A stretch of DNA of 14,056 nucleotides. It comes from TMED27 sp050633165 (lineage in GTDB: Bacteria; Pseudomonadota; Alphaproteobacteria; Micavibrionales; Micavibrionaceae). Numbering within the stretch: position 1 is the first letter of the stretch; each line of letters begins with the position of its first letter. The stretch lies in contig JBOEFZ010000069.1 of NCBI GenBank assembly GCA_050633165.1, forward strand, positions 1 through 14,056, read 5' to 3'. Positions 4,830-12,768 of this stretch are shown piece after piece. The position numbers were made by a program, and so were the translations under genes. The notes beneath the pieces were generated by a model. That model was not told where the DNA came from. It worked only from the letters and a program-made list of their open reading frames with translations, and made no database searches.

Positions 4830-7611
4830 CACTTCCATCATCTTCAGCAGCTTGAACAGCATCCCCCTCGGGACTATCAACCGCGTCTTTCGCCTCGATC
4901 GCCTCTTCCAGCGCATCCTCGGCCTCATCCTCATCATCGTCCTGAATAAGCCAAGCCACAGACACAACGCTCTCATCATCATTGACCTTGAAAATCGTCA
5001 CGCCTTGCGCGCTGCGCCCTGTTGTACGGATATTCTCGACCGGCGTACGGATGAGCTTCCCTTGATCGGTCACAAGCATAATCTGATGACTATCGGTAAC
5101 GGGGAATGTCGCCACAACCTCGCCACCATTTTTCTTCGTCAAAGACATATTCGCAACGCCCATGCCGCCACGATTCGAAACGCGATATTCATACGCCGAA
5201 GTCCGCTTCCCATATCCCTTATTCGTGACATTCAAGACAATCTGCTCTTTGGATAACATCTCTTGGAAACGCTCCTCGGACAGCTCATGCGCAGTATCTT
5301 CAAAATCAACCGCTTCTGCCTCCTCACCATCACCAAGCATTTGCGAAGCAAGCTTCAGATAAGCATTCCGCTCATCCGGCGTCACATCAATATGCTTCAG
5401 GATAGACATAGAGATCACCTCATCATCCTTATCCTTCATCTTAACCCCGCGCACACCGGTCGAATTCCGGCTGGCGAACACGCGCACATCGGTAACAGGG
5501 AAGCGGATCGCCTTACCCTTCTTCGTCGCCAACATCACATCCTCATCCTCCGCACAAATCGCAACGGAAACAAGGCTCTCACTATCATCCAACTTCATCG
5601 CAATAAGCCCGTTTGAACGAATATTCGCAAATGCCGAAAGCGGATTACGCCGCACCGAGCCATGGCTCGTCGCAAACATAATATCGAGCTTATCTATAAC
5701 ATCAGGATTTTCCGGCATCCGCATGTAAACACTGACTTTTTCATCCTTCTCAAGCGGCAGAAGATTAATAATCGCCTTCCCCTTCGATGTCGGATTGCCA
5801 AGCGGCAATTGATACACCTTCATCCGGTGCACAATCCCGCGCGAGGTAAAGAAGAGGATCGGCGTATGGGTGCTCGCCACAAAGAGATCAGAGACAAAAT
5901 CCTCATCCTTCGTCGCCATTCCCGCACGCCCCTTACCGCCACGGCGCTGCGCACGATAAGTATCCAGCGGCACACGCTTCACATACCCTTGGTGCGTAAT
6001 GGTAACAACCATATCTTCGCGCTGGATAAGGTCTTCCATATCCATCTCGAACTCGGCCTCACACAGCACCGTCCGGCGCGGCGTACCAAATTTTTGCTTA
6101 ACTTCCTGCAATTCCTCAACCAGAACCGCCAATAACTTCTCGCGATTCGCCAAAATCTCCAGATACTCGGCAATGCGGTCGGTAATCTCACGCAACTCAC
6201 CCGCAATCTTATCCCGCTCAAGCCCCGTAAGCTTATGGAGGCGCAAATCAAGAATAGCCTTAGCCTGCAGCTCGGACATCTGATACGTCCCGGCCTCATC
6301 CAGCGGATGCTCCGGATCATCAATAAGCTCAATCAGCGGCGCAACATCATGCGCCTGCCAACGCTTGGCCATCAACCCTTCTCGCGCTTCGGTAGGGCTA
6401 GAGGCATTACGGATCAACGCAATCACCTCATCAATATTCGCAACCGCAATCGCGAGACCAGCCAATGTATGCGCCTTCTCCCGCGCCTTGCGAAGCTCGT
6501 AAATCGTGCGGCGGGTAATCACCTCTTCACGGAATTTCACAAACGCCTTGATCATATCGCGGATCAACATCATCTGCGGCTTACCATTATGCAACGCCAC
6601 CATATTACACGCAAAATTCGTCTGCAGCGACGTATGCTTGAACAGCTGATTAAGCACAACATCCGCATTCGCATTAATCTTAAGCTCAATAACAACGCGC
6701 ACACCTTCACGGTCGGATTCATCACGAACCTCGTGAATATCCTCAACAATTTTATCGCGCCCGACCTCGCCCAAACGCTCAAGCAATTTACCCTTATTCA
6801 CCTGATATGGAATTTCGGTAACAACGATAACCTCGCGCTTCCCACTTTCCTCAATATGCGTTTTCGCGCGCATAACGACCGAACCATTACCCGTATGATA
6901 CGCCTTATAAATCCCGTTACGCCCCATAATCTGCGCGCCCGTCGGGAAATCCGGCCCGGGAATAATCTCTGTCACTTCCTCGGTTGTAATCTCCGGATTA
7001 CCAACCATGGCGATACAGGCATCAACAACCTCATTCAAATTATGCGGCGGAATATTCGTCGCCATACCAACCGCAATCCCCCCCGCACCATTCACAAGCA
7101 AATTGGGAATCCGCGACGGCAAAACATCCGGCTCATTCAAACTCTCATCATAGTTCGGATGAAAATCGACAGTCTCTTTATCAATATCGGATAAAATCGT
7201 CTCTGCCGCTTTTTCAAGCCGCGCCTCGGTATAACGCATCGCCGCAGGGCTATCCCCGTCCATCGAGCCAAAATTCCCCTGCCCGTCCACAAGCGGCAAA
7301 CGAAGCGACCATGGCTGCGCCATCCGCACCATCGAATCATAAATCGCGCTATCACCATGCGGGTGATATTTACCCATGACATCCCCGACAATACGCGCAG
7401 ACTTTTTATACGCCTTATCCGAGCTATACCCCCCCTCCCGCATCGCATACAAAATCCGGCGATGCACAGGCTTAAGCCCATCCCGCACATCCGGCAAAGC
7501 ACGGCTAACAATCACGCTCATCGCGTAATCCAGATAACTCTGCTTCATCTCCTCTTCGAGGGCAATTTTAGGGAAAGTTTCTTTGGTCGTATTTTCAGTA
7601 TTCTCAGTCAT
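4822..7611 (-). CDS. gyrA: DNA gyrase subunit A
   Basis: The 929-residue protein is the breakage-and-rejoining subunit of DNA gyrase, acting with GyrB to introduce negative supercoils. The N-terminal domain has DYAMSVIVSRALPDVRDGLK at 29-48 and the catalytic tyrosine Tyr127 within RYTEAR. HPHGDSAIYD at 83-92 corresponds to the E. coli quinolone-determining region; Ser88 and Asp92, equivalent to E. coli Ser83 and Asp87, carry the ordinary residues. The gyrase-specific GyrA box QRRGGKG begins at Gln555, which rules out ParC. The C-terminal beta-pinwheel includes a helical insertion (around 760-800) of the kind seen in other alphaproteobacteria. The last 40 residues are strongly acidic. ATG 7611 gives the expected N-terminus but has no obvious Shine-Dalgarno sequence. 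The gene overlaps coaD by 8 nt and follows the DUF2059 gene after 159 bp holding a half repeat and hairpins. Confidence 0.98.
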   Translation of the reverse strand: MTENTENTTKETFPKIALEEEMKQSYLDYAMSVIVSRALPDVRDGLKPVHRRILYAMREGGYSSDKAYKKSARIVGDVMGKYHPHGDSAIYDSMVRMAQPWSLRLPLVDGQGNFGSMDGDSPAAMRYTEARLEKAAETILSDIDKETVDFHPNYDESLNEPDVLPSRIPNLLVNGAGGIAVGMATNIPPHNLNEVVDACIAMVGNPEITTEEVTEIIPGPDFPTGAQIMGRNGIYKAYHTGNGSVVMRAKTHIEESGKREVIVVTEIPYQVNKGKLLERLGEVGRDKIVEDIHEVRDESDREGVRVVIELKINANADVVLNQLFKHTSLQTNFACNMVALHNGKPQMMLIRDMIKAFVKFREEVITRRTIYELRKAREKAHTLAGLAIAVANIDEVIALIRNASSPTEAREGLMAKRWQAHDVAPLIELIDDPEHPLDEAGTYQMSELQAKAILDLRLHKLTGLERDKIAGELREITDRIAEYLEILANREKLLAVLVEELQEVKQKFGTPRRTVLCEAEFEMDMEDLIQREDMVVTITHQGYVKRVPLDTYRAQRRGGKGRAGMATKDEDFVSDLFVASTHTPILFFTSRGIVHRMKVYQLPLGNPTSKGKAIINLLPLEKDEKVSVYMRMPENPDVIDKLDIMFATSHGSVRRNPLSAFANIRSNGLIAMKLDDSESLVSVAICAEDEDVMLATKKGKAIRFPVTDVRVFASRNSTGVRGVKMKDKDDEVISMSILKHIDVTPDERNAYLKLASQMLGDGEEAEAVDFEDTAHELSEERFQEMLSKEQIVLNVTNKGYGKRTSAYEYRVSNRGGMGVANMSLTKKNGGEVVATFPVTDSHQIMLVTDQGKLIRTPVENIRTTGRSAQGVTIFKVNDDESVVSVAWLIQDDDEDEAEDALEEAIEAKDAVDSPEGDAVQAAEDDGSDE

Positions 7612-7613
7612 AA

Positions 7614-7667
7614 TTCGTTATACGAAATTGGGGTGCCGAGCGAAAGCATTATCATGCTTTAATACCC
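7614..7667 (-). promoter_or_regulatory. Paired hairpins in the gyrA leader
   Basis: Directly upstream of the gyrA ATG are two inverted repeats. One is TTCGT-TAT-ACGAA at 7614-7626, touching the place where a ribosome binding site would be. The other is AAAGCAT-TATC-ATGCTTT at 7643-7660, enclosed by an outer GGGT/ACCC pair at 7631-7634 and 7664-7667. No Shine-Dalgarno sequence or convincing promoter is visible, so the hairpins could influence initiation; no known regulator site is recognised. Confidence 0.35.
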
Positions 7668-7706
7668 TGTATTTTTAAAGAAAACCGCCCATACTATCGG
7701 CAACAA

Positions 7707-7747
7707 CGGGTGATGAATTGCTTCAGCACTACATGCTTTGCAATGAC
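7707..7747. repeat. Half-copy of the 102-bp palindromic element
   Basis: These 41 bp match 8212-8252, the arm of the complete element that lies at higher coordinates, with about four mismatches. The opposite arm is absent. It lies between gyrA and the DUF2059 gene, outside any coding region, and looks like a decayed or truncated copy. Confidence 0.75.
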
Positions 7748-7752
7748 ACCCT

Positions 7753-7769
7753 AAAAAGCGTTAAAACGC
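7753..7769 (-). terminator. Possible weak intrinsic terminator after the DUF2059 gene
   Basis: On the minus strand, directly after the TAG at 7771-7773, GCGTT-TT-AACGC (7769-7758) is followed by five T residues (7757-7753). The stem is very short, so termination may be partial and some transcription could continue into gyrA. Confidence 0.35.
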
Positions 7770-7770
7770 C

Positions 7771-8268
7771 CTAATTCCCACCCGTTTTCACCCGCATCGC
7801 GGCACTATCGAGCATCTTTATAATCTCGGGATAAATAATCGCAGCATAATCATTAAACTTATCACTCGCGCTGCGCGCCTCGGGCTTGGCGTAATATTCC
7901 ACCATCGCCTCTAACTCCGGCAAGGTAAATGTATCGACATAGGCCTGAACCGATTTCTTCTCCAGCGCCTCAACATTCAAAACCGACAACATCGCCGTCT
8001 TAAACGCCGCACGCTGCGCCTCTGGCTGGCGCTGCGCAAATTGCTCCACCGCGCCCTCAACCTGCCCCGCTACGGGGCGAAACTCATGCATTTTCTGCGC
8101 AAGTTCTAACGCACGCGCCCCATCATCCGCGAACGCAGGGGCAACCAACACCGTCATTACGAAGAAGGCAACGCCTGACGAAGCAATCCAGCTCCGTTTT
8201 TTCCGCAAAGGCGGGTGATGGATTGCTTCAGCACTACGTGCCTCGCAATGACGAAAATTAAAAGCCAT
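7771..8268 (-). CDS. DUF2059-like secreted protein with repeat-derived signal region
   Basis: The protein has 165 residues. The mature part is helical, with FTLPELEAMVEYYAKPEARS around residues 115-134, the pattern of DUF2059 proteins, which are periplasmic or envelope proteins of unclear function. The N-terminus is unusual: residues 6-39 are encoded exactly by a 102-bp palindromic repeat (8152-8253), reading RHCEARSAEAI...KKRSWIASSG...FFVMT. The native frame then resumes as VLVAPAFA-DDG. A plausible signal peptide runs from the basic LRKKR (21-25) through the hydrophobic residues to a cleavage site after AFA at residue 47, so the repeat now supplies the positive charges and part of the hydrophobic core. 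ATG 8268 is supported by GAGG five nt upstream, outside the repeat. The gene starts 12 nt after ssb ends, so the two are probably co-transcribed. Confidence 0.75.
   Translation of the reverse strand: MAFNFRHCEARSAEAIHHPPLRKKRSWIASSGVAFFVMTVLVAPAFADDGARALELAQKMHEFRPVAGQVEGAVEQFAQRQPEAQRAAFKTAMLSVLNVEALEKKSVQAYVDTFTLPELEAMVEYYAKPEARSASDKFNDYAAIIYPEIIKMLDSAAMRVKTGGN
8152..8253. repeat. 102-bp palindromic repeat element, inserted in frame
   Basis: On the plus strand the block begins CGTCATTACG and ends CGCAATGACG. Inside are inverted segments GAAGCAATCCA and TGGATTGCTTC around a central ACGGAG/CTCCG-type core. Its length, 102 bp, equals 34 codons, and it fits the DUF2059 frame exactly, from codon 6 to codon 39. 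A half-copy at 7707-7747 shows it is a repeated unit. Sequences of this type (CATTGCGAG...GAAGCAATCCA) are, from general knowledge, dispersed in many proteobacterial genomes, where they yield the spurious peptide HCEARSAEAI. Confidence 0.85.
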
Positions 8269-8280
8269 ACTTACCTCAAC

Positions 8281-8826
8281 CTAAAACGGGATTTCATCAT
8301 CAAAATCCTCAACCGGCGCGGGCTGTGCTCCGCCGCCCTGACCACCACCAGACGGCCCACCATGACCAAAGCCACCGCCTTGCGGCTCGTTAAATCCCCC
8401 ACCTTGGCTACCTTGATTGTTATTGGAATAACCGCCACCTTGCTGACCGCCACCATAACCGCCGCCACTATCGCTACGACTATCAAGCATCGTCAACTCC
8501 CCGCGATAAGGACGCAAAACAACCTCAGTCGAATATTTGTCATTCCCGTTCTGATCCTGCCATTTCCGCGTCTCGAGCTGCCCCTCAATATAAAGCTTCG
8601 AGCCCTTCTTAACATAGTTCTCGATAACCTTAACCAATCCCTCATTCGTCACAGAAACACGGTGCCACTCGGTCTTATCCCGACGCTCACCGGAATTCTT
8701 ATCCTTCCAACTCTCGGAAGTAGCAAGAGACAAATTAGCCACACGCCCCCCATTTTGAAACGTACGAATCTCCGGATCATTCCCGACATTCCCCACAAGA
8801 ATGACTTTATTAACACTACCAGCCAC
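8281..8826 (-). CDS. ssb: Single-stranded DNA-binding protein
   Basis: The 181-residue protein binds and protects single-stranded DNA during replication, recombination and repair, working as a tetramer. Residues 1-110 form the OB fold, starting MAGSVNKVILVGNVGNDPEIR and including a WHRVSV strand and YIEGQLETRKWQD. From about 115 to 170 runs a glycine-, glutamine- and asparagine-rich linker. The last six residues, DDEIPF, are the conserved tip that recruits partner proteins. The start is GTG at 8826, supported by AGGAG (8837-8833) six nt upstream, and MAGSVNKV is the normal alphaproteobacterial N-terminus. It is divergent from uvrA, a common arrangement, but the intergenic region contains a palindromic repeat and I see no LexA box. 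The DUF2059 gene follows after 12 nt. Confidence 0.97.
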   Translation of the reverse strand: MAGSVNKVILVGNVGNDPEIRTFQNGGRVANLSLATSESWKDKNSGERRDKTEWHRVSVTNEGLVKVIENYVKKGSKLYIEGQLETRKWQDQNGNDKYSTEVVLRPYRGELTMLDSRSDSGGGYGGGQQGGGYSNNNQGSQGGGFNEPQGGGFGHGGPSGGGQGGGAQPAPVEDFDDEIPF

Positions 8827-8864
8827 GAGCTACTCCTATAAATTATGATTACAAAGCCTAGACT

Positions 8865-8944
8865 AACCACCAAGACACAAAGACACAAAGGGAAAATAAA
8901 CTTTATCCTTTGATATTTCTTGGTGTCTCCGTGCCTTGGTGGTT
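8865..8944. repeat. 80-bp inverted repeat in the ssb-uvrA intergenic region
   Basis: A left arm of 26 bp starting AACCACCAAGACAC (8865-8890) and a right arm ending CCTTGGTGGTT (8919-8944) are reverse complements at about 22 of 26 positions. An inner CAAAGG/CCTTTG pair (8886-8891 and 8907-8912) extends the fold. Elements with CACCAAGACAC-type arms are, to my knowledge, dispersed repeats in several bacterial groups. It fills most of the gap between the two divergent genes, about 28 bp from the ssb ribosome binding site and 34 bp from the uvrA start, so it may carry or displace promoter elements. Confidence 0.75.
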
Positions 8945-8978
8945 GATATTTGAACCAAGCTCTTCCATATAGATAAGC

Positions 8979-11834
8979 ATGCTTACCGAAATATCCATCC
9001 GCGGAGCGCGGGAACACAACCTCAAGAACGTCAATATCGACATTCCGCGCGATAAACTCGTCGTTATTACCGGCCTGTCCGGTTCGGGAAAATCTTCCCT
9101 CGCCTTCGACACGATCTATGCCGAGGGGCAGCGCCGCTACGTTGAATCCCTCTCCGCCTATGCCCGCCAATTCCTCGAGCTCATGTCAAAACCGGATGTA
9201 GACAGCATCGAAGGCCTCTCCCCCGCCATCTCGATCGAGCAAAAAACAACCAGCAAAAACCCACGCTCCACCGTCGGCACAGTCACCGAAATCTACGATT
9301 ACATGCGCCTCCTATGGGCACGCGTCGGCGTCCCTTACTCCCCCGCCACCGGAAAACCGATCCAAAGCCAACAAGTCAGCGAAATCGTCGACCGCATCCT
9401 CGGCAGTGGCGAAGGCACAAAACTCTACATCCTCGCCCCCATCGTCCGTGGACGCAAAGGGGAGTATCGCAAGGAGCTCAAAGAGCTACAAGCCAAAGGC
9501 TTCCAGCGCGTCAAAATCGACGGTGCCCTATACGAAATCACCGAAACGCCAACGCTCGATAAAAAACTCAAACACGATATAGAAGTCGTCGTCGACCGCA
9601 TCAAAACCCGCCCCGACATGGGCAACCGCCTCGCCGATTCCGTCGAAACTGCCCTACGCCTCGCCGATGGCCTCGTCATCGCCGAAAACGCGGATACGGG
9701 TGAACAAGAGCTATTCTCCGAGAAATACGCCTGCCCCGTCTCCGACTTCACCATCCCCGAGATCGAGCCGCGCCTCTTCTCCTTCAACTCCCCCCACGGC
9801 GCATGCCCATCCTGCGACGGCCTCGGAAAACGCATGTATATGGACGAAGCCCTCGTCGTACCGGATGATAGCAAACCCCTCACCAAAGGCGCGATCGAAC
9901 CATGGTCAAAAAGCTTCGCGCCCTTTTACACCCAAGCCTTAGAAGGCGTAGCAAAACATTACGACTTCTCCCACACCGCCCCATGGAAAAAAATCAAACG
10001 CGAGCATCAAGAAATCATCCTCTACGGCTCAGGGGACGAAATCATCCCCATCACCTACAACACCAAATCCGACAGCACGTGGAAATCCAACAAACCCTTC
10101 GAAGGCGTAATCCCCTCCCTAGAACGCCGCCTGATTGAAACCGACAGCAACTCCACCCGCGAAGAACTCTCCAAATACCAAGCCACCGCCCCCTGCGAAG
10201 CCTGCGACGGAGCACGCCTTAAACCCGAAGCCCTCGCGGTCAAAATCGACGGCAAGCACATCTCCGAAGTCGGCACATATTCCATCGAAGAAGCCGGCGA
10301 ATGGTTCAACACCGTCAATGACACCCTCACCACCCAACAACAACAAATCGCCGAAAAAATCCTAAAGGAAATCAACGAACGTCTCAGCTTCCTCCGCAAT
10401 GTAGGCTTAGACTACCTCAACCTCTCCCGCGCCTCCGGCACACTTTCGGGGGGCGAAAGCCAACGCATCCGCCTCGCCAGCCAAATCGGATCAGGCCTCA
10501 CCGGAGTCCTCTACGTCCTCGACGAACCCTCCATCGGCCTGCACCAACGTGACAATAACCGCCTCCTCGAAACGCTCACAAAACTCCGCGATATGGGCAA
10601 CACCGTCCTCGTGGTCGAGCATGACGAAGACGCCATCCGCACCGCCGACCACCTCATCGATATGGGCCCCGGCGCAGGCATCCACGGCGGCCAAGTCGTC
10701 GCCCAAGGCACGCCCGAAGAAGTCTTCAAATCCAAAAACTCCATCACCGCCGATTACATGAGCGGCAGAAAAGAAATCACCGTCCCGACAGAGCGCCGCA
10801 AAGGCAAGCCCAAACAATTCATCGAAGTCATCGAGGCCTCCGGCAACAACCTCCAAAACATCTCCGCCAAAATCCCGCTTGGCACATTCACCTGCGTCAC
10901 CGGAGTATCAGGCAGCGGAAAATCAACATTCACCATCGACACACTCTACCGCGCCGCATCAAAAACCCTGATGAAGTCAAAGGAATCCCCCCTCCCGCAC
11001 AAAGCCATCAAGGGCCTGGAATTCGCCGATAAAGTCATCGACATCGACCAATCCCCCATCGGGCGCACCCCGCGCTCCAACCCCGCGACATATACCGGTG
11101 CCTTCACACCCATCCGCGAATGGTACACAGGCCTACCCGAGGCCAAAGCACGCGGCTACAACGCCGGACGCTTCTCCTTCAACGTCAAAGGCGGGCGCTG
11201 CGAAGCGTGCAAAGGCGATGGCGTGATCAAAATCGAAATGCACTTCCTGCCCGATGTTTACGTGGAATGTGAAACCTGCGCCGGAAAACGCTATAACCGC
11301 GAAACGCTGGAGATAAAATACAAGGACAAATCCATCGCGGACGTTCTGGACATGGATGTCGAAACCGCCGCTGATTTCTTCAAAGCCGTGCCCTCCATCC
11401 GCGATAAAATGGAAACCCTAAAAGATGTCGGCCTGACCTATATCAAGGTCGGGCAACAAGCCAACACCCTAAGCGGCGGCGAAGCCCAACGCGTTAAACT
11501 CTCCAAGGAATTGAGCAAACGCAGCACCGGAAAAACCCTCTACATCCTCGACGAACCCACAACAGGCCTGCATTTCGAAGACGTCCGCAAATTGCTGGAG
11601 GTCCTCCACAAACTCGTCGACCAAGGCAACACGGTGGTGGTCATCGAACACAATTTAGACGTCATAAAAACCGCCGACCACATCATCGACATAGGCCCCG
11701 AAGGCGGCGACAAAGGCGGCATAATCATAGCCCAAGGCACCCCGGAAGAAATTTGTGAGGTAGAGGCAAGCTATACGGGGCATTACCTGAAGCCGTTATT
11801 AGACAAGAAATCCAACGCTGTTGCGGCGGAGTAA
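8979..11834 (+). CDS. uvrA: Excinuclease ABC subunit A (UvrA)
   Basis: The 951-residue protein is the damage-recognition ATPase of nucleotide excision repair; as a dimer with UvrB it finds bulky lesions. It has two ABC modules. The first has Walker A GLSGSGKSS at 32-40, signature LSGGESQR from Leu489 and the Walker B segment YVLDEPSIGLH. The second has Walker A GVSGSGKST at 642-650, signature LSGGEAQR from Leu831 and YILDEPTTGLH. The zinc sites are CPSC at 276-279 with CEAC at 406-409, and CEAC at 741-744 with CETC at 764-767. All key residues are present and the length is normal (E. coli 940). ATG 8979 gives the standard start MLTEISIRGAREHNLKNV; no strong Shine-Dalgarno sequence precedes it. 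It diverges from ssb, and an intrinsic terminator lies 90 bp after its stop. Confidence 0.98.
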   Translation: MLTEISIRGAREHNLKNVNIDIPRDKLVVITGLSGSGKSSLAFDTIYAEGQRRYVESLSAYARQFLELMSKPDVDSIEGLSPAISIEQKTTSKNPRSTVGTVTEIYDYMRLLWARVGVPYSPATGKPIQSQQVSEIVDRILGSGEGTKLYILAPIVRGRKGEYRKELKELQAKGFQRVKIDGALYEITETPTLDKKLKHDIEVVVDRIKTRPDMGNRLADSVETALRLADGLVIAENADTGEQELFSEKYACPVSDFTIPEIEPRLFSFNSPHGACPSCDGLGKRMYMDEALVVPDDSKPLTKGAIEPWSKSFAPFYTQALEGVAKHYDFSHTAPWKKIKREHQEIILYGSGDEIIPITYNTKSDSTWKSNKPFEGVIPSLERRLIETDSNSTREELSKYQATAPCEACDGARLKPEALAVKIDGKHISEVGTYSIEEAGEWFNTVNDTLTTQQQQIAEKILKEINERLSFLRNVGLDYLNLSRASGTLSGGESQRIRLASQIGSGLTGVLYVLDEPSIGLHQRDNNRLLETLTKLRDMGNTVLVVEHDEDAIRTADHLIDMGPGAGIHGGQVVAQGTPEEVFKSKNSITADYMSGRKEITVPTERRKGKPKQFIEVIEASGNNLQNISAKIPLGTFTCVTGVSGSGKSTFTIDTLYRAASKTLMKSKESPLPHKAIKGLEFADKVIDIDQSPIGRTPRSNPATYTGAFTPIREWYTGLPEAKARGYNAGRFSFNVKGGRCEACKGDGVIKIEMHFLPDVYVECETCAGKRYNRETLEIKYKDKSIADVLDMDVETAADFFKAVPSIRDKMETLKDVGLTYIKVGQQANTLSGGEAQRVKLSKELSKRSTGKTLYILDEPTTGLHFEDVRKLLEVLHKLVDQGNTVVVIEHNLDVIKTADHIIDIGPEGGDKGGIIIAQGTPEEICEVEASYTGHYLKPLLDKKSNAVAAE

Positions 11835-11924
11835 AACAAACAAAAACAGTAACTTATAAAGTTTTTTTGCAAAATTCTTAATTTTTTGTTAATGTCATAA
11901 TAATTCGCAAACGGTAAGGTAATC

Positions 11925-11952
11925 AAAAAGGCTTGCGCAGCAATCCTTTTTT
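11925..11952 (+). terminator. Intrinsic terminator after uvrA
   Basis: AAAAAGG (11925-11931), then TTGC (11933-11936), the loop GCA, GCAA (11940-11943) and CCTTTTTT (11945-11952) form an 11-pair stem with a single C/T mismatch and a T tract. The A-run on the other side makes it potentially bidirectional. It lies 62 bp before the next ATG; if the orphan gene's promoter lies upstream of it, for example near the AT-rich stretch at 11870-11910, it would instead act as a leader attenuator. Confidence 0.7.
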
Positions 11953-11974
11953 GTAGGTGTGCTTCCTGTCCGCG

Positions 11975-11998
11975 AATTTATTTGATAAAAAATAAATT
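11975..11998 (+). promoter_or_regulatory. AT-only hairpin and ribosome binding site before the orphan gene
   Basis: AATTTATTT (11975-11983) and AAATAAATT (11990-11998) form a perfect 9-bp stem with a six-nt loop. The stem ends immediately before the Shine-Dalgarno-like AAGGA at 11999-12003, 11 nt before ATG 12015. It could modulate translation, although AT-only stems are weak. Confidence 0.35.
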
Positions 11999-12014
11999 AA
12001 GGAATATTTATATT

Positions 12015-12716
12015 ATGGCTATTTTCACTTTTAAAAGAGTCGCCGGTGCAACAGTGGCGGCAGGACTAGCTGCGGGTGTATTGAATTACAGTGACAGCAT
12101 CGGTTCGACTTGGAACTCCCTATGGAATTCAAACAAAGCACAACCTCAGCCCGTACAGACCATCTCCACACCTGCCGTTCCTGTTACAGTGAATTCTAAT
12201 ACAGCAATCATTTTAAAAGAATTAACTGTCAACGACCCGACAGACGGAACAAACACAAAAATGCAAGTATTAACCGCGCCACTTGCCGCCCTCAAACACA
12301 GACATGACAACGCTATGGGTGAATTATTTAATAGGGCACGTGACGCCGCGCATGTTGGAAGCACGGAAACGACGATTCAAATTGATGAAGCTTGGGGCGC
12401 ACAAGAACGCAAAGACAACCTCGCAGGAAAAAAACTCGTAACCTACGATGCGGCAAATGATGCATTTAAAAAACCCGAAGCCATTACATGCGCCGTCAAT
12501 GCCGCAAGAGTCGCCGAACAAGATGCGATAAACTTCCCGGAAGCATCAATCGCCTACCGTTTCATACTCAACGAAGGCAAAACCGATCTTGGAAAAGAAT
12601 GGACAATAATGATCCGCGATATTGGCGAGGATATTGGATACGCAAACATTAACCCCAACGCAGCACCTACAAATTCACCAGACATGGCAGCAATATACGA
12701 ATGCTCATTCGGTTAA
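12015..12716 (+). CDS. Hypothetical protein, possible membrane-anchored
   Basis: I do not recognise this 233-residue protein. It begins MAIFTFKRVAGATVAAGLAAGVLNY, a basic patch and a hydrophobic alanine/glycine stretch (about 8-24) that could be a membrane anchor or an uncleaved signal. A Pro/Gln/Thr/Val-rich segment follows at about 40-60. The remainder is soluble, with a helical LAALKHRHDNAMGELFNRARDAAH region and a C-terminal half carrying two cysteines (one in AITCAVNAARVAEQD, one in YECSFG at the end). ATG 12015 is chosen over an in-frame TTG at 11982 because of AAGGA at 11999-12003. It stands after the uvrA terminator and 52 bp before a second small unknown gene, so the two probably form a unit. 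Base composition is more AT-rich than uvrA, which fits later acquisition or fast evolution. Confidence 0.65.
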   Translation: MAIFTFKRVAGATVAAGLAAGVLNYSDSIGSTWNSLWNSNKAQPQPVQTISTPAVPVTVNSNTAIILKELTVNDPTDGTNTKMQVLTAPLAALKHRHDNAMGELFNRARDAAHVGSTETTIQIDEAWGAQERKDNLAGKKLVTYDAANDAFKKPEAITCAVNAARVAEQDAINFPEASIAYRFILNEGKTDLGKEWTIMIRDIGEDIGYANINPNAAPTNSPDMAAIYECSFG

Positions 12717-12768
12717 TAAAAACTATCAATCAAAAAAACATTTTAAAAAAACAACAGGACAATCTACT

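Noticed and set aside
6235..7194. Long plus-strand frame opposite gyrA
   Set aside because: It is antisense to a certain gene, its composition is rich in Arg, Asn, His and Ile as expected for a reverse-strand shadow, and it has no recognisable motif.
8827..8978. LexA (SOS) box between ssb and uvrA
   Set aside because: I looked for the alphaproteobacterial GTTC-N7-GTTC pattern on both strands. Only a single GAAC/GTTC half is present near 8953, without a partner at the right spacing.
8649..9170. Minus-strand frame running from uvrA across the intergenic repeat into ssb
   Set aside because: It crosses two real genes and the palindromic repeat, and the peptide FPLCLCVLVV comes from the repeat itself.
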